A stretch of 64,000 nucleotides of DNA. Source: Proteromonas lacertae. Taxonomy: Eukaryota > Sar > Bigyra > Opalinata > Proteromonadidae. Every line of letters starts with the position of its first letter. Position 1 is the first letter of the stretch. The position numbers and the translations under genes were made by a program. The notes below the pieces were generated by a model. The model was given only the letters and a program-made list of their open reading frames with translations, searched no databases and was not told the origin of the DNA. The stretch lies in assembly GCA_002245135.1 (NCBI GenBank), contig NGBS01001162.1, positions 62,001 to 126,000 of the forward strand. Direction: 5' to 3'. This document shows positions 35,801 to 49,706 of this stretch, piece by piece.

Positions 35801-38800
35801 TCGATTATATTATAGAGAGAATGAAATATCCAAAGAAGTATTAATATCAATAATAATCTATAATGAGAATGTGGAATGTAGTTATGGTGTAGATGAAAAC
35901 ACAATTCGAATTGCTGGTAGTACAAGATTTAAAATCGAAGGTCCAAAATGTAATGGTCCAATCAAATCATTTTCAGTTGAAAATTTACCTGTGAGTATAA
36001 AATTCAATGAAAGTGATGGTTCATTATACACAATTGGTTCAAATGAAAGATTAAATCCAACAAATGTAATAGTTTATTATGAGACAGATGTGAAGAAGAA
36101 GAGTATTAGTTTGACTTTATCAATAATTGAAGAATTTGTGGAATCTTATTCTAGTCCAGTTCAACATTTAGAATATATAAGTGATTATTTGATATTAATG
36201 AGTGTAAATGATGTTTATTATATTCCAAGTTACAGTGGTAAAATAACCGAATGTAAATCATTGACCAAATTACCTGATGGAATAATGATAGATAATAATA
36301 ACTGTAAAATCAATTCAACGAAAGATGTAAGTGAAAATAAAGAAAGTATATTGTTTATTCAAGGCAAGAATCAATACAGTTCTTCAACAACAAGAGTTCG
36401 AATAGTTCAAATGAAATCTGATGAAAAGAATATGATAGAAGGTTGGATTAGTAATTATTACAAAGATAAAGTAGGTCAATGTAATGGAAGATATCGAGCT
36501 AGTAGATATGATTCTGTATTGAAATATAGTCGAATAGAAGATTCAATCAATTATGAAGAAGGTTCAATGTATTGGCCTAAATTAGGCTATAAATTAGAAC
36601 AAGAATCCTTTGTAAGTCGAAAAGGTATAATCTTCAGTAAAACGACATCTACTTGGGTATTGGGTGTAAAAGGAAGTGGTTCAACTCATTTTGGTGTTTC
36701 AAATGAAATATTAGATGGTCGAAGTTTTATTCCATCATGTGATGTAAAGAAAGCTGAAGAAAAGACTAAAACAATCAAAGAAGGTGGTCATATGTTTTTT
36801 TATGAAGAAAGTCGAGATATAACTGATAAACCATTAAGTAATGTATTTTATGTGGGTAAAAACTTTGAAGGAATTCCAGTAGGAACAATATTAGATAAGA
36901 AATATGTAAAACATTTAATAAGTAATGAAGTAGAATATAAATATTCATATGCAATCTATCCTCGTAATGTAAAGATTCCTGATAATAATCCATTGTTTTT
37001 ATATAAAGATAAGAAATATAGTTTTATTAGTGATAAAGTATTACCATCAGGATTGAAATTAGATATGAAGAGTGGAATAATAAGTGGAACTCCTCGAAGT
37101 GTAGTAGAAGTATCTGAATATAAAATCGAAGTTCGAAATACTGAAAATAATGAAGTCTTTATGATAAAAATACATATAGGTGTAGAAGAGATAAAAGAAA
37201 GTAATAAATTTGAATGTGAAGAAATTAAAGATGATATATATCTTTATTCTGATATAACAGCAATCAATTGTTCAACCGAGAATATAAATGCAATCTATTA
37301 TTCTAGTGAATTACCAAAAGGCTTAGAAATATCCGAAAATGGAATAATAAGTGGAATTGCAACTGAAGTGGTAGATAATAAGAATGTAACAATTTATCGA
37401 TATACTCCAAACAGTTTAGATAAAGCTGTAATAAACATGAAAATCAATAAAAAGATGTATAGATACTGGTTAAAACTAGTATATGTAAGTGAGAATGACT
37501 GTATGGAATATAAACTAAGTCATAATGGTAAAGAAATATTTACAAGTGGAGAATTAATAAAAGGTAAAAGATACATATATGAAAGAGGATTTGATGATAT
37601 AGATGGTACAACTGGTTATAAATTAGAAATATTAGGTTCTTACAACATAAGTGGTTCATATGAATTATCAATAAATGGATTGACAATTAGAACTGATTAT
37701 TTTGTAGAAAAAGAATCAATAGAATATTCATTTGATTTAATAGTTGATGGAAAGCCTAGAATTAGTTACAATGTATTAGTAGATCCATTCCAATGTGGTT
37801 CATATTCCTATTATGGTCCATCTTCAATCAAAAATGGTGTTTCTTATTTCAAGACTGACTATATTCCCAAAGGGTTAGAATTTAACAGTGAAACAGGTGT
37901 ATTTGATGGTTATGTAAATGAGATTTTGATAAGTAAAGAAGTAAGTATAACTGCAGTAAATCCAAGTGGAGAAAGTGAAGTAAAGATATATTTAACATCT
38001 GAATGTGAAAATAAATATCCCAATGTAACATATGAAAGTAAAACATATAGGATAGGTGAAGAAATCTATATAGAACCAGTTGAAATGACCTGTGATAAAA
38101 TTGAAAGTGATAATTTACCTGAATCATTATGGATGAATGAAATTGGTGAAATAAGAGGAGTATTATGTGAAAAAGGAGAATATTTAATAAATATAAAATG
38201 TATAGGTGAAAAAGTGAAAATGAATAATGTCAAGATAACTGTTGAAGGTGAATGTGGAAGTGGAGAAGAAATGATAAAAATTCAAGCCAAGAATTACATA
38301 GGTGATTATTTAATGAAATTGAATGTGAGTGACACAGCAGAAAAGAAGATAATGGAATTCAATCCATCAAGTGTCGAATCGAATGAAATCTATACAATGT
38401 GTAAATGTGTAGATAAAAGTAAAGAATATATATTATATGGTGAATGTAAAGTAGATTCAAATGGTTGGTATCGAATATATTATGGAGATAAAGAATTATA
38501 TAAAGTAGGAAATATGAACAAAGTGATAGAAGATCGAATTGAAATAAAGAGTGAGAAAAGTCTACCAAATATAATATATGAATATTCTGATATGTTATAT
38601 TTCAGTTTGAATTATGAAGAAGTGTTTATGCCAATAAAGATTGAAAATGGAGCAGATAAAATTGAAATAACAAATGTTGATAAATTACCTTCTTCAATAT
38701 CATTTGATTCTAAAACAGGAACATTTAGTGGAAAGCCAAGTGAAAAATTTGATGATGTTGAAATAACAATTCACTTAGAGAATAGTAAAACAAACCAAAA

Positions 38801-41800
38801 GAGTGATAAAACAGTGAAATTAAGTTCAGGTGAATGTGGTCATCATCGAATGTTATTAGATTATAATCTTAGAATAGGTGTAAATTCTAATTATGGTTTG
38901 AAAGCTGATGAATTGGGAATAGTAAGTAGTTCAATAAAGAATAAAGAAGATGTTGAAATCTACAAATATACCAAAGAAAACACGAAAGCTGATGATAATA
39001 TAAAGAGATTATGTGTATTAAAAGGATCAAGTGAAATAATATTATCTAGTTTAGATGATAATAGTACTCGATGGAATGCAAGTGAATTAATAATAAGTAC
39101 AATGAATGGAATTGAAATATTCCGAAATTACAAAGAAGGAAATATAAGTAAAGAAGTGAATGTAAACTATGAAAATTATGTAGAAAAATCTGAGATATCA
39201 TACAGTGATGTTGTTCAAAAAGATGAAAAATGGAAGAAAGATGCAAGTGGTTTTACCAAATTAGAATCATCTCCATTACCTGATTTAAAAGTTGATAAAA
39301 GATATTATGTAATAACAATAGATTTAAATGAAATGAATATGAAAGATAGTGTATTATTTGATTTGAGAATGATATTAAATGGAAAATCAATAATGTATAT
39401 GAATGGAGTTGAATTCTATGAAAGTCTATCCGAAACTGCAAGTGAGAATGATGAATATAAGATATTAGGCAATATTGAATTATTGAATATTGGATTAAAC
39501 TATTTATCAATTGAAATGACAACTAAGTCTGGAAATAAAGATAATATGAAATTGAATGGTTTTTACATAATAAGTGGAAATAATAACTGTGGATATAATC
39601 GAATCTATGATTATTCTGATTCAAATGTAGTAACACAACAAAGTGGTATTTCATATGATCAAAATGTGTATAAAATGTTTGATAATAATTACAAAACGAA
39701 ATATTCTGCTTCAGCAAAGAGTGTTGATATTTCTTATTATTATAAAGAAACCGAATCAGTGTATTTCAATGGAATAATAATCACAACTGGTTCAGATATT
39801 AATCGAGTTCCAACTTCAATAACATTGAAAGGATATGATAAATCTAATGCAACAAGTGAAATAGTTAAAGAGAGTGGTTTAAAAAATATAATAAAAGTAC
39901 CACTTCAGAGATATTCCTTTGAAAAAGATAATGATAATAATAATATGTCCTATTATGGATTTGAATTGTTAAGTGATGGAGTAAGTGGTGTAGAATATGC
40001 TGATATTTATACATTGAGTTGTAAACATCATTGTCTTGCTAATAATGAATGGCCATTAACAGCTGGTGAAACATTAGCAAAAGTGAAATGTATATCAGGA
40101 AAGACAGATCAAGAAATGTTTAGATATTGTAATTCTGATTTAGTTTGGGAAGAAATCAATGATATTCGATGTAAAGATATAAGTAATTGAATATGGTGAA
40201 TTAAATGGAGTAATAGGTGAAGAAATAATTCATTATCCAACGAAATTCAATTGTGAAAAAGTGAATCATAATTTACCCAAATCATTATCAATTGATAAGA
40301 ATGGAGTAATTCGAGGTAAATTCTATTCAAGTTATACTCAAGATATAGCATTAACCTGTGAAGTAACAGGTCAAGCAAGTGTTGATCATGTTTTAAAGAT
40401 TAATGTTCCAGATTGTAAAGCAGATGAATCAGTATTTGGATTTAGTGTGTTAGTAGAATATATCGATGATTTAGTGTCTATAAATATAACCAATGAATCA
40501 AATGAAGCAATATTGATGATAGATAGATCAAATATAACTGAGAATGAATTATTCAGAATGGGTAAATGTGTAAAATCTGGTGATTATAAAATCAATATAG
40601 TGAGTTTACATAATGAGATAGGTTGGTATAAGATCTATTATGAGAATGATATACTTTATAAATTTGGTCGAATTAACAATGATGTTCATGAAAAAGTGAC
40701 ATTGAAAAGATCAAGTGGTAAACCAATAATAAGATATGCTTATACAGATAAATTATATTTCAGTATTGATTATGAAGAAGAATTTATTCCAGTGGAAATC
40801 GAGAATGGAGCAGATGAATTTTCAATCGAAGATTCTTCTTTATTATGTAATGGAACAGAATTTGATAAAACAACAGGAACAATAAGTGGTTTATCTAGAT
40901 TAGAATGTCAATCAAGAACATTAAAAATAAGTGCAAAGAATAGTTATAGTGGAGAAAGTAATAGTCAAGAAGTAGTAGAAGAAGTTGGTAAATGTGGACA
41001 TCATAGATATCTAGTAGAATTTAACTTAGTAAGTGCAGTATTGAAAGATGCAAGCAAGAAAGTGTTATGGAGTGAATATGATCGAACTAATGCTCGAGTA
41101 TTTGATTCAAGTGCAGGATTATTATATACATTTGGTGATTTAAAAGGAGAGATAGATAGTCGAGGATATTGTACAATAGGTGGAGTTGGTAAAGTGACAT
41201 TATCGAGTTTAGATGGAAATAATTGGCAAGCCAGTGATATGACAGTAGCAGCTAGTTTTGTGGAATTAATGAGAGATTATAATCATGATGGAAATGATAT
41301 AACCTATATAGTGAATTATAATAACTATATAAATGATAGTTGTATAATCTATTATACTGATAATGAACAAACAAATGATGATTGGATTATAAGTAAAGAT
41401 ACAACTGGTTGGAGTAGTACAACCAAAAAAGTTGGAAAATTCGAAGCACTTGGTGATTCAAAGAGATATTATAAATTATTAATCGATATAAATAAAAAGA
41501 ATGCTAATATGAGAGATAGTGTATTATTTGATTTAAGAATTGAATTAAATGGTAAAAGTACAATGTATATGAATGGAATAAAATTCTTTGAGAATACTCC
41601 GAATATTGAATCTGATGCTAATGATCGAATATCTAAAATTCGAGCTCCAATCGAGTTTATGCAAATAGGACTAAATGTCTTAACAATCGAAATGGAAACT
41701 GTGAAAAGTCAAGCTGATTTAGCAAAATTTGTTGGATTATTTATAGTAGGTGGAGAAAATAAATGTGCTTATACAAAAGTAGTTCCCACCAGTGTTGATT

Positions 41801-44800
41801 TTGACAAAAATTCAGTAAAATGTAACCCAGATTGTACAATTACTGGTGATGTTAAAACTAATAGTATATATCGAGTATTTGATCAAGATGGTTTAACAGG
41901 AGTATCAAGAAAAAGTGGTTATATAAGATTGAATTTCACAGATGGTTGGTCAGTATATTTCAATGGATTTTATTATGCTTCTCACAATTCCGAAATTACT
42001 CCAACAAAAATAAGATTTAGTGGATTAGACAATGAAGGTAAATATAATGTATTAAATGATTATGAAAATCTTGAATTAGATGGTCCTTATCAACGATATG
42101 GTTATTCTGAGATAAATGATTTGCCATTAATGCCATTAAATGGATTTGAATTTGAATATTCGAGAGAAGATAATAAAGATCTTGGTATAGCTGAAATCGC
42201 TCCTTATACCTGTCGACAAAGATGTTTTGTAGATGGTGAATGGAAACCAACATTAATAAATAGCTTTTTGACACTTAAGTGTAAGAAATTTTCATCATAT
42301 GAAAAGAGAAGATATTGTAATGATGATTTTGAATGGGATGAAATTGAAGATTCTAAGTGCCCAAAAGATTCATTCTTCAAACTTGATGAATTAGAATATG
42401 AAGTTGGTAAAATAATAATAAAACCTGACATGAATTGTGATATTTTATCATTTGCTGATTTACCATCTGAATTGAGTTTTAATGAAAAGAGTGGTACAAT
42501 ATTTGGAGAAGTAAATAAACCAAATGAATATGATATAAAAGCAACATGTGATGATAAACAATTAAATTATAAACTAAAAATATTATCTTGCAAGAATGGA
42601 TATAGAAGTATATTATTAAGATTCTTAGTCAATCAACCAAAAGATATAAAAGTATTTGAATTAATAAATAGTAATAATGAAGTTGTATATAATATAAGTA
42701 ATACTGAAATGAAATCGAATGAAGAAATAAAGTATACAAACTGTTTAAAATCTGATATTTATACCTTGAATATACAGAGTAATATTGATAATAATGGATG
42801 GTATGAATTATATTATGATGTTACAGAAATGACTAAATATGGAAATATAAAAAAGAATATAGAAATAGAGTTTAATGTAAAAACAGAAAATTTAAAACCA
42901 TATATAATGTATGAATATGATATATTGAGTTTTAAAGAAGAAAGTGAATATATTCCAATTGAAATTGAAAATGGAGCAGATGTAATGACAGTAGAAGGAA
43001 CAATACCAGCTGGTATAACATTTGATGATAAAAAAGGAATAATAAGAGGAAAATTAACTACAGCTGGAATTGATACAACATTAATCATCAAAACTAAGAA
43101 TACTATAACAAAATTAGAAAATACTCAAACAATAAAATTAACATCGCAATGTGAAAGTGGTAAATCACTTTATGATTTTAATCTTAATTATAATAATATT
43201 GATAATGCTGAAGTTATAGTTACAATAAATGGAACTGAAACAAAACTGAATAGTCTCAATAAAAATGCAGATTTCTGTGTAAATGGATTAGCAAAAGTTA
43301 AGTTTAATTCGTTTGCAGCTTATAAGTTATCCGAATTTGTATTAATATCACCAGAAGGAGTTGAAATAATTAGAGATAATTTAGCTTATAGGGGTATGGA
43401 GGTTTTTGGTGTAAGTTTAAGAAATTACTTATCCTCATCAACAGTTGTATATTATACAGATACAATACAGAATAATGAAGAATGGTTGAATAATAATTAT
43501 TATAAAGAATGGAATAAAGGCTATAATCATGAGAATTTATTATCATTATCATCAACTAAGAGATATTACAATATCCCAATCAATTTAAATGGAGTTGAAG
43601 ATGAATATAAAAATATGATATTATTTGATTTAAGATTGAAAGTAAATGGTGAAATAAAGATGTATGTAAATGGAGTAAAATTCCATGAAAGTACAAAATC
43701 TTCAACAACCGAAACATTAAAAATCAGAGGTCCATCTAAATTATTTAATATGGGAGAGAATATATTATCAATCGAAATGACAGTTAAAGAAGGTAATAAA
43801 GATGAAATATTCAAATTAGATAGTTTATATTTCACGTATATGTTTAGTCAATTAAGAAATGAAGTAAATGGAGTATGTGGTTTTAGTAAGATAATTGATT
43901 TTAATGAAGATGGTGTTGAAGGAAGTGTTGAAGGAACAACTGACCATCCATTAACCAATATATTCCAAAATGATTATAGTAAATATGCCACAGTAAATAC
44001 CAATACAGGATATGTGAGTTATACATATTCATCAACAGAATATCAATATTTTACTGGAATACAATACAAAGCACCATCAGATGGTTCAAAATCTTTGACA
44101 AAATTCAAATTCTATGGAATAAATGAAGATGGTTCAACTGAAATAATAGGTGAAAAGAATGAATTAAGTTTAGTTGCATATACATCTTATTTAACATCAA
44201 ATGATGCATTACCAATCAAAACTTATCATGGATATAAATTTGAATATGAAGGAACTAATCCAATCAATGTAGGTCAAGTATTAGCAGTTACATGTAAAAC
44301 AAAATGTCCAAAATTGGGAATATGGCCTGAAACAGCACCAGGTGTAGAAATATCATTACCATGTGAAACAGATCCAACTAAATTTATGACAAGAGAATGT
44401 TCAAAAGCTGTATTTTGGTATAATGTTGATTATAAACAATGTCCAAAACCAACAGAAACACCAACAACTCCAAAGACAACAACATTACCTCCAACAACAC
44501 AAACACCAATTCCATTACCAACAGATCCTCAACCAACATGTCCAGCATTAAAGAATCCAGAACCAACAACTGCTACACCAATTGGACCAAGAGAACAAGC
44601 AAAAATTACATTGAGAGTAGCATTAAATAATGTAGAAAATATATCAACCACCAAATTAACAGAAGAAGAAATAAGAGTAATAAAATTGGCAATAATGGAT
44701 ATATATAGATTAAATGGTATAAATGTTAGAGAGATTGATATAGATGTAAAAATAAATTCCAAGAGTATGAGATTATTAGTTGATACTTCATCAAATCTTG

Positions 44801-45624
44801 AATTAGAAATCACAGTAAGAATTCTACCCGAAATTACTGAAACAAAAGGAAAAGAAGAAATTCAAAAGATTACAGATTCAATTTCAAATAAGCCAGAAGA
44901 TTTACAAAAGACAATTAAAGAGAAATCGACTGAAGTATCTGAAAGATTAACTAAGATTACAGTAGCAAAAGTAGAAAATAGCATATCAATGGAAACTGTA
45001 CCACCACCAACACCAGAACCAACAGATACTCCAACAACACCTATTCCATTAGAGATAAAGATAATTAGATTATATATCTCAAACTTATCATTACCAACAC
45101 AACCATTAATTGATTATGAGAAAAATATTATCAAACAAGCTGTTATTGATGTTTATTACTTTAATTTTGATGTAGAAATACCATTTGATAATGTAGAGAT
45201 TGAATCTCCTAAGAGGAGATTATTAGTTGATGATGTAGGAAGTATTACAATCGTAGTTATGATTTCAATACCAAAAGAGATAGATCCAGATGTATTTGAT
45301 ATAGCCACAAACAATTTAGCTAATTCTAAAGAGTCTTTATTAGACAGAATTAAATCTAGAGCTAAGAATAATAGGTTTAAAGATATTGTCTTAAATGTTA
45401 TTACTGTTGATGGAAGTGAAAAGAAGAAGAATAATAATACAGGAGTAATAGTTGGAAGTATTGTTGGTGTTCTTGTTCTTATTGGTATTATTATCTGTGG
45501 AGGAGTATTTTATTACAGATATAATCACAGAGAAAAAGATGGAAATAGATCAAGTAAAAGCAAAGTATATCCAGCAAAAGATTTCTCAGTAATATCTGAA
45601 TCTAAAGGTGATTCAACTGTTTAG
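32838..45624 (+). CDS. Giant modular membrane protein 2 with M11 metalloprotease domain
   Basis: Two frames (32838-40190 and 40261-45624) are almost certainly one gene: the second has no signal peptide and continues the repeat pattern, and a 34-nt intron or a one-base shift joins them. If spliced it has 4250 residues. After a signal peptide comes a metzincin domain with HEMHHNMGFSH at residues 259-269 (zinc ligands His259, His263, His269, catalytic Glu260), then GDHACIMG as Met-turn. This layout fits peptidase family M11 (gametolysin). Then follow He_PIG-like units, three tandem composite blocks (38250-40172, 40406-42360, 42585-44442), a Pro/Thr stalk, two SEA-like domains with RLLVD, a transmembrane helix (about 45436-45505) and a short tail. 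Predicted role: membrane-anchored protease cutting matrix, cell wall or neighbouring surface proteins. Confidence 0.85.
38250..40172 (+). repeat. Composite super-repeat, giant 2, copy A
   Basis: Runs from a Cys-containing start through GWYRIYYGDKELYKVGNM, a He_PIG unit (DSKTGTFSGKPS), the ECGHHRMLL segment, a galactose-binding-like domain (SIMYMNGVEFYE), a discoidin-like part and a four-Cys module ending at 40172. The frame break lies directly after it. Confidence 0.8.
40183..40216 (+). other. Candidate 34-nt intron or frameshift site
   Basis: GTAATTGAA...GTAATAG; removal joins the two giant 2 frames exactly. However, the segment read in the downstream frame (IEYGELNGVIGEEII) aligns with the same linker after copy B (LDELEYEVGKIII), so the DNA looks like former coding sequence. 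Confidence 0.55.
40406..42360 (+). repeat. Composite super-repeat, giant 2, copy B
   Basis: Same block order as copy A: GWYKIYYENDILYKFGRI, He_PIG unit (FDKTTGTISG), CGHHRYLVEF, galactose-binding-like domain (STMYMNGIKFFE), discoidin-like region, then a four-Cys module ending at 42360. Confidence 0.8.
42585..44442 (+). repeat. Composite super-repeat, giant 2, copy C
   Basis: Third block: GWYELYYDVTEMTKYGNI, He_PIG unit (FDDKKGIIRGKL), CESGKSLYDF, galactose-binding-like domain (IKMYVNGVKFHE), discoidin-like region, four-Cys module ending at 44442. The CGHH of copies A and B is replaced here by CESG. Confidence 0.8.
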
Positions 45625-45748
45625 GTTCAACTATAAAAATATAATCTATTATTATGTTTTGATTGTAATTTTGTTAATTTATAAAACTAAAAAAATCATA
45701 ATAACATTTATATAATAATAATAATAATAATAGATAGTATAGCCTATC

Positions 45749-48700
45749 TTAAAAATAAACTTTTGCTTTTGAGGGATAGAATGAATGACTAGATTGAAAT
45801 TCATTGTAATTTTTTACTAAATTCTCAATTCCATCAGGATGTGGTTTTCCAACACAATACATTCTGTAATTAATGAATTTATATTCATCACTATTTTCAT
45901 CAAAATATTTCTTATAAAAATCAATCAATTCTTGTTTTGTCAATTTTTCTAACTCTTTCACTTGTTCTTTCTTTCTATCGAAATTGTAAAGTTTGCTTTT
46001 AATAGCTGCATAATGTTCATCATGTTCATTCATTAAGTTTACTATTTTCTTTGTTTTTTCAGTGATTAAACTCTCTTTGACAGTTTTAAATTCTTCATCA
46101 CTTAATTCTTCAATTAGTTTCATTGCTACTTCTTTCATATAAGTTTTAATATCAACAGTAACTTCTTCTGGAGGCTTCTTATCAGACTGTACTAAGATTC
46201 TAATACCAGTAACACCATCAGAATAATAGAAAGTAAACCAAACAACATAACCTAATTGTTTCTTTGTACGTAATTCACTGTAACAGGATTGGCTAAGAAT
46301 ATTTTCAATACATTGACACATTGCTGTTATTTTAGGAGTAAATAAATCAACCTATTTATTAATATAATATAATATATATATATATATACTAAATATAACA
46401 TAACAGTACAATAATTATTTTCATCAGGATTTTCACATAAATAATTAAACACATATTCTTCTTTCTTCTTCAACATAACATGTCTCTTTTCTACCATTAA
46501 TGATGGAAGTAATGGATTAACATCATTAAACTTATCAGATATTAATTTTTGAATAACTTTCACATTATCTTCAGTATAATTACCAATAACAAAACACTCT
46601 AAAAATGATGTTTTTAACATTGTCTTACTAAAATGTAATAAATCATCATATGTAATAGTTTGTAACAATTCTAATTTTGTTTGTACATTAGGACTTTGAT
46701 AATTTGTACTTCTCATAATAATAGTTGACATTCTTCTAAATGGCATTGATTTCAATTCACTTTCATATGATTTTAACACTTTATCTTTCATTGTATTGAA
46801 GATTTCTTCTTTTATATCAGTTATTCTCAATAAGTCCATTGCTTTTTCTAAGAGTACCACTGCTTTGTCATTAAATCCAACTACTGTGAATGATGGACCA
46901 TAGCTGTCTGTAGTCATTTCCATTCCTAAACCAGCTACTTCACAATAATAACTTTCACTGGAGAATATATGCTTTAAACATCTATTTATTAGTATAAATA
47001 TATTAGAAACAAAATATATTATTATATACTTTAGATAAATATTACATAATATAATATCTTTTGGATTGTAATAGAATAATGGTAAATGAATTGCAACATC
47101 AATAATTACTTTTGGTAATTTGTAAGTACAATCCTGTTTAAACCAAATTCTCATTCTTTCATTATTAAACATCATTTTTGGTGGTGTAAAACAATCAGTG
47201 TTCAATTCATTATGTAATGAAAAATCTTCTGGTATGAATGGATTTTTGACAGGTAAATGTAATTCAGGGTTTGATTCTGGTTTGTCACATTTTTTTAACA
47301 ATTCATTATCTATTGATTTAATATAATACTGACCTTTATTAATCGGTTCAACTTTAAAATCTTCTATTTTTAAACCCAATCTTTCATATTCTTGAGTTGT
47401 TAAATTGATAAATACATTATTTGTATTGAAATTCTTTCCCATCTCAATAATCTTTTTTTCATCATACTTTTCAGGTATATGTCCATAAGTTAACAGTTGA
47501 TCAGATGGTGCATGAAACATTTTGTTTGACAAACCATAAGCATAACTATTAAAAGTAATTAAATATATAAATATTTACCTTGGATTATTTGAGATAGATT
47601 TATATTTAAATGTAGTTGCATTCATTTTCGTATTCTCTTCCCAAATCCACTGTTCAACGTTCTTCTTAGCTAATTCGATGTATTGAAACACAATATAAAC
47701 AATTTCATCAATATGATTTAATCCTTCTTCACTCAAATCGATTGTAATATCAAAAGTTGACCATTTTACATAGTTATGATTAATTCCAGCATATAATCCT
47801 AATGACCAACACTTCTTTCTTAATAAATGCAATATTGAACCTTCACTTTCGTGACCAATCAAATGACTGTAATATCTATGAGCTAATACGTCATTATCAC
47901 TGTTTTTAACACTCGGAAATGGAAATGATATTGATAATTGTCTGGTTGCTTTTACTGGGATGTAAATTAATGTTTTCTTCAATAAATTATCAAAAATATC
48001 ACCATCACCTTCAACTCTTTCAATATTCTTGTTCTCTATTTTATTGAAATATTGTTGAACATATTCTTCTATCTTATCTATTGGATCTTTGCCTATTACA
48101 GCCAATTTCATTATGTTTGCAGAATAATATTCATTGTAATGTTTAATAACTTCATCTCTAATATCAATATTATGATCTTGAGGGTATTTTAGTAATGTAT
48201 CTAAGTTACCACATGAGAAGTGAGAAAATGGAGAGGATTGCTTTAATAAGGAACGAAATATCTCATGTCTTCGAAATGCATCACTTTGATTGTTTTTCTC
48301 ATATTCTGAATTAACTACCTATAATAATAATAATGCAATAAAATTAATTGAATACATTGATTTCACGATTTAAACACTCTGGATTGAATAATGGACAGAT
48401 GAAATAACTGCTAAATTGCTCTAATCCTTCTTTTAAGAAAGGTGTATTAACATTAAAGTAATAGACAGTTTCTTCAGCACTAGTGTATGCATTACTATAA
48501 CCTCCATGTTCATCTAAGAATTTAGAGAAGCTGTTTTCTTCTGGATAGTCTTTTGTTCCTAGAAACAGCATATGTTCTAATAAGTGACTTACTCCCGGAA
48601 TATTATCTGGATCACTGTTGCTTCCATTACCAACACTCATTGCTGCAGTTGCCATATCACAATCTGGATGACTGATCATCAGTACTTTCAATTGATTTTT

Positions 48701-48824
48701 CAGAGTAATAGTCTTATAAGATCTACTGTCACTTGCAGACTTTTCAATTCCATTTTCCTAGTTGCAATATATATTCTTTTTATACTATTTTTATGTAAGA
48801 AGATCTATCAAATGATGTAGACAT
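45749..48824 (-). CDS. IDE: Insulysin-type M16A zinc metallopeptidase
   Basis: Large clamp-shaped peptidase that degrades short peptides. Introns 48785-48758, 48355-48319, 47578-47546, 47029-46982 and 46389-46352 give 963 residues (human IDE 1019). The inverted zinc motif HLLEH lies near 48590-48575 in GVSHLLEHMLFLGTKDYP. The distal glutamate is in NREINVVNSEYEKN, which is restored only when the second intron is removed. Other family blocks are HLIGHESEGSILHLL and, near the C-terminus, ELRTKKQLGYVVW. The 48-nt intron is in frame and stop-free, so naive translation would add 16 hydrophobic residues. No signal peptide is visible after the start (MSTSFDRSSY), so it is probably cytosolic. Catalytic residues look intact. 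Confidence 0.93.
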
Positions 48825-48985
48825 GAGACGAATGATGTTTTTAGTAAAATAGAAATTTATTCGTTTCATTTCTTCATTTCTTCTTTTTTCTTCATAAAAA
48901 CAACAAATGAATAAGAAAATAAATTAAATTATTACAGGTATATAATAAATAAATCTTATTGATTATATCCTAATCTAGAGAATAA

Positions 48986-49706
48986 TTAATCTAAAGAATC
49001 AATATAAATAGGTTCAACACCTTGGATGGATGATGGAATCTTCCAGTTTGGTCCATAATTTATTAAAATGCTTTTCAATGGATTTTTAATACAATATACA
49101 CTCGTTAGATATCATTGGCCATACATCCATATAGTATTTTCCAAATACACTTTTAATATAGATGTGAATATTTCTCAAATATTTAACTACAAATATAATC
49201 TCTTTTATATTCAGATCTACAACATATTTCTTGAACATTAACTCATATTCAGTGAAATTTTTATTACACAATTTATACTTGTCAGTTATTTTGATACTTT
49301 TGCTTTTATACCTTTTGCGATTAACAGGTTTAAATTCATCACATCCAAATATGTGTGTATTTAGCCAGATAGGAATTATAATATCAATATCATGATCATT
49401 AGCCTTTAGAATACCATCTCTATATGCTTGAAGCTCTGTACGAAATGCAATAAAATATGTAATATTCAACTTATCGACAGTATCAAACATAACATTACAA
49501 GACTGCTTTGCTTCTTTATCATAGTCTTTACCATTAATAGTCTTACTCCAAGGACATTTATCTTCAAAACTAGAGTTGTTACAGTATATACTATATTCTT
49601 TTATTACTTCAGTACTGTAATTATATCTTGTACTACTTTTTTTATTACATAAAATAAAGGACACGATTGATATTAGGGCAACGAAAACAATTAAATAAAT
49701 AATCAT
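48986..49706 (-). pseudogene. LicD/fukutin-like transferase, tandem copy 2, damaged 3' end
   Basis: Member of the LicD-like nucleotidyltransferase family, whose members transfer phosphocholine or ribitol phosphate onto glycans. An N-terminal membrane anchor (MIIYLIVFVALISIVSFILC) suggests a type II Golgi protein. The core reads LNITYFIAFRTELQAYRDG followed by NDHDIDIIIP, the family's D-x-D catalytic type. The usual FGT is FRT here. Compared with copy 1, about 49-50 nt are missing near 49095-49105, shifting the frame to an early stop at 49086. The rest (NPLKSILINYGPNW, ending 48986) is still readable in another frame. It lacks the CKCKLCGRNVNC segment of copy 1. It may be a decaying gene or may encode a shortened protein. 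Confidence 0.65.
49326..49502 (-). repeat. Near-identical tract of LicD copy 2 (gene conversion)
   Basis: This 177-nt segment matches 50346-50523 with one substitution (49422 A against 50442 G) and one inserted base, while flanking coding sequence is clearly more diverged. Confidence 0.8.

Noticed and set aside
17520-43835. Many open frames of 60-110 codons antisense to the giant genes
   Set aside because: They mirror the strong codon bias of the sense strand, have His/Leu/Tyr-rich nonsense composition and no introns or domains.
40261-45624. Second half of giant 2 as an independent gene
   Set aside because: It has no signal peptide or good ATG and begins in the middle of a He_PIG unit; the composite block series runs across the break.
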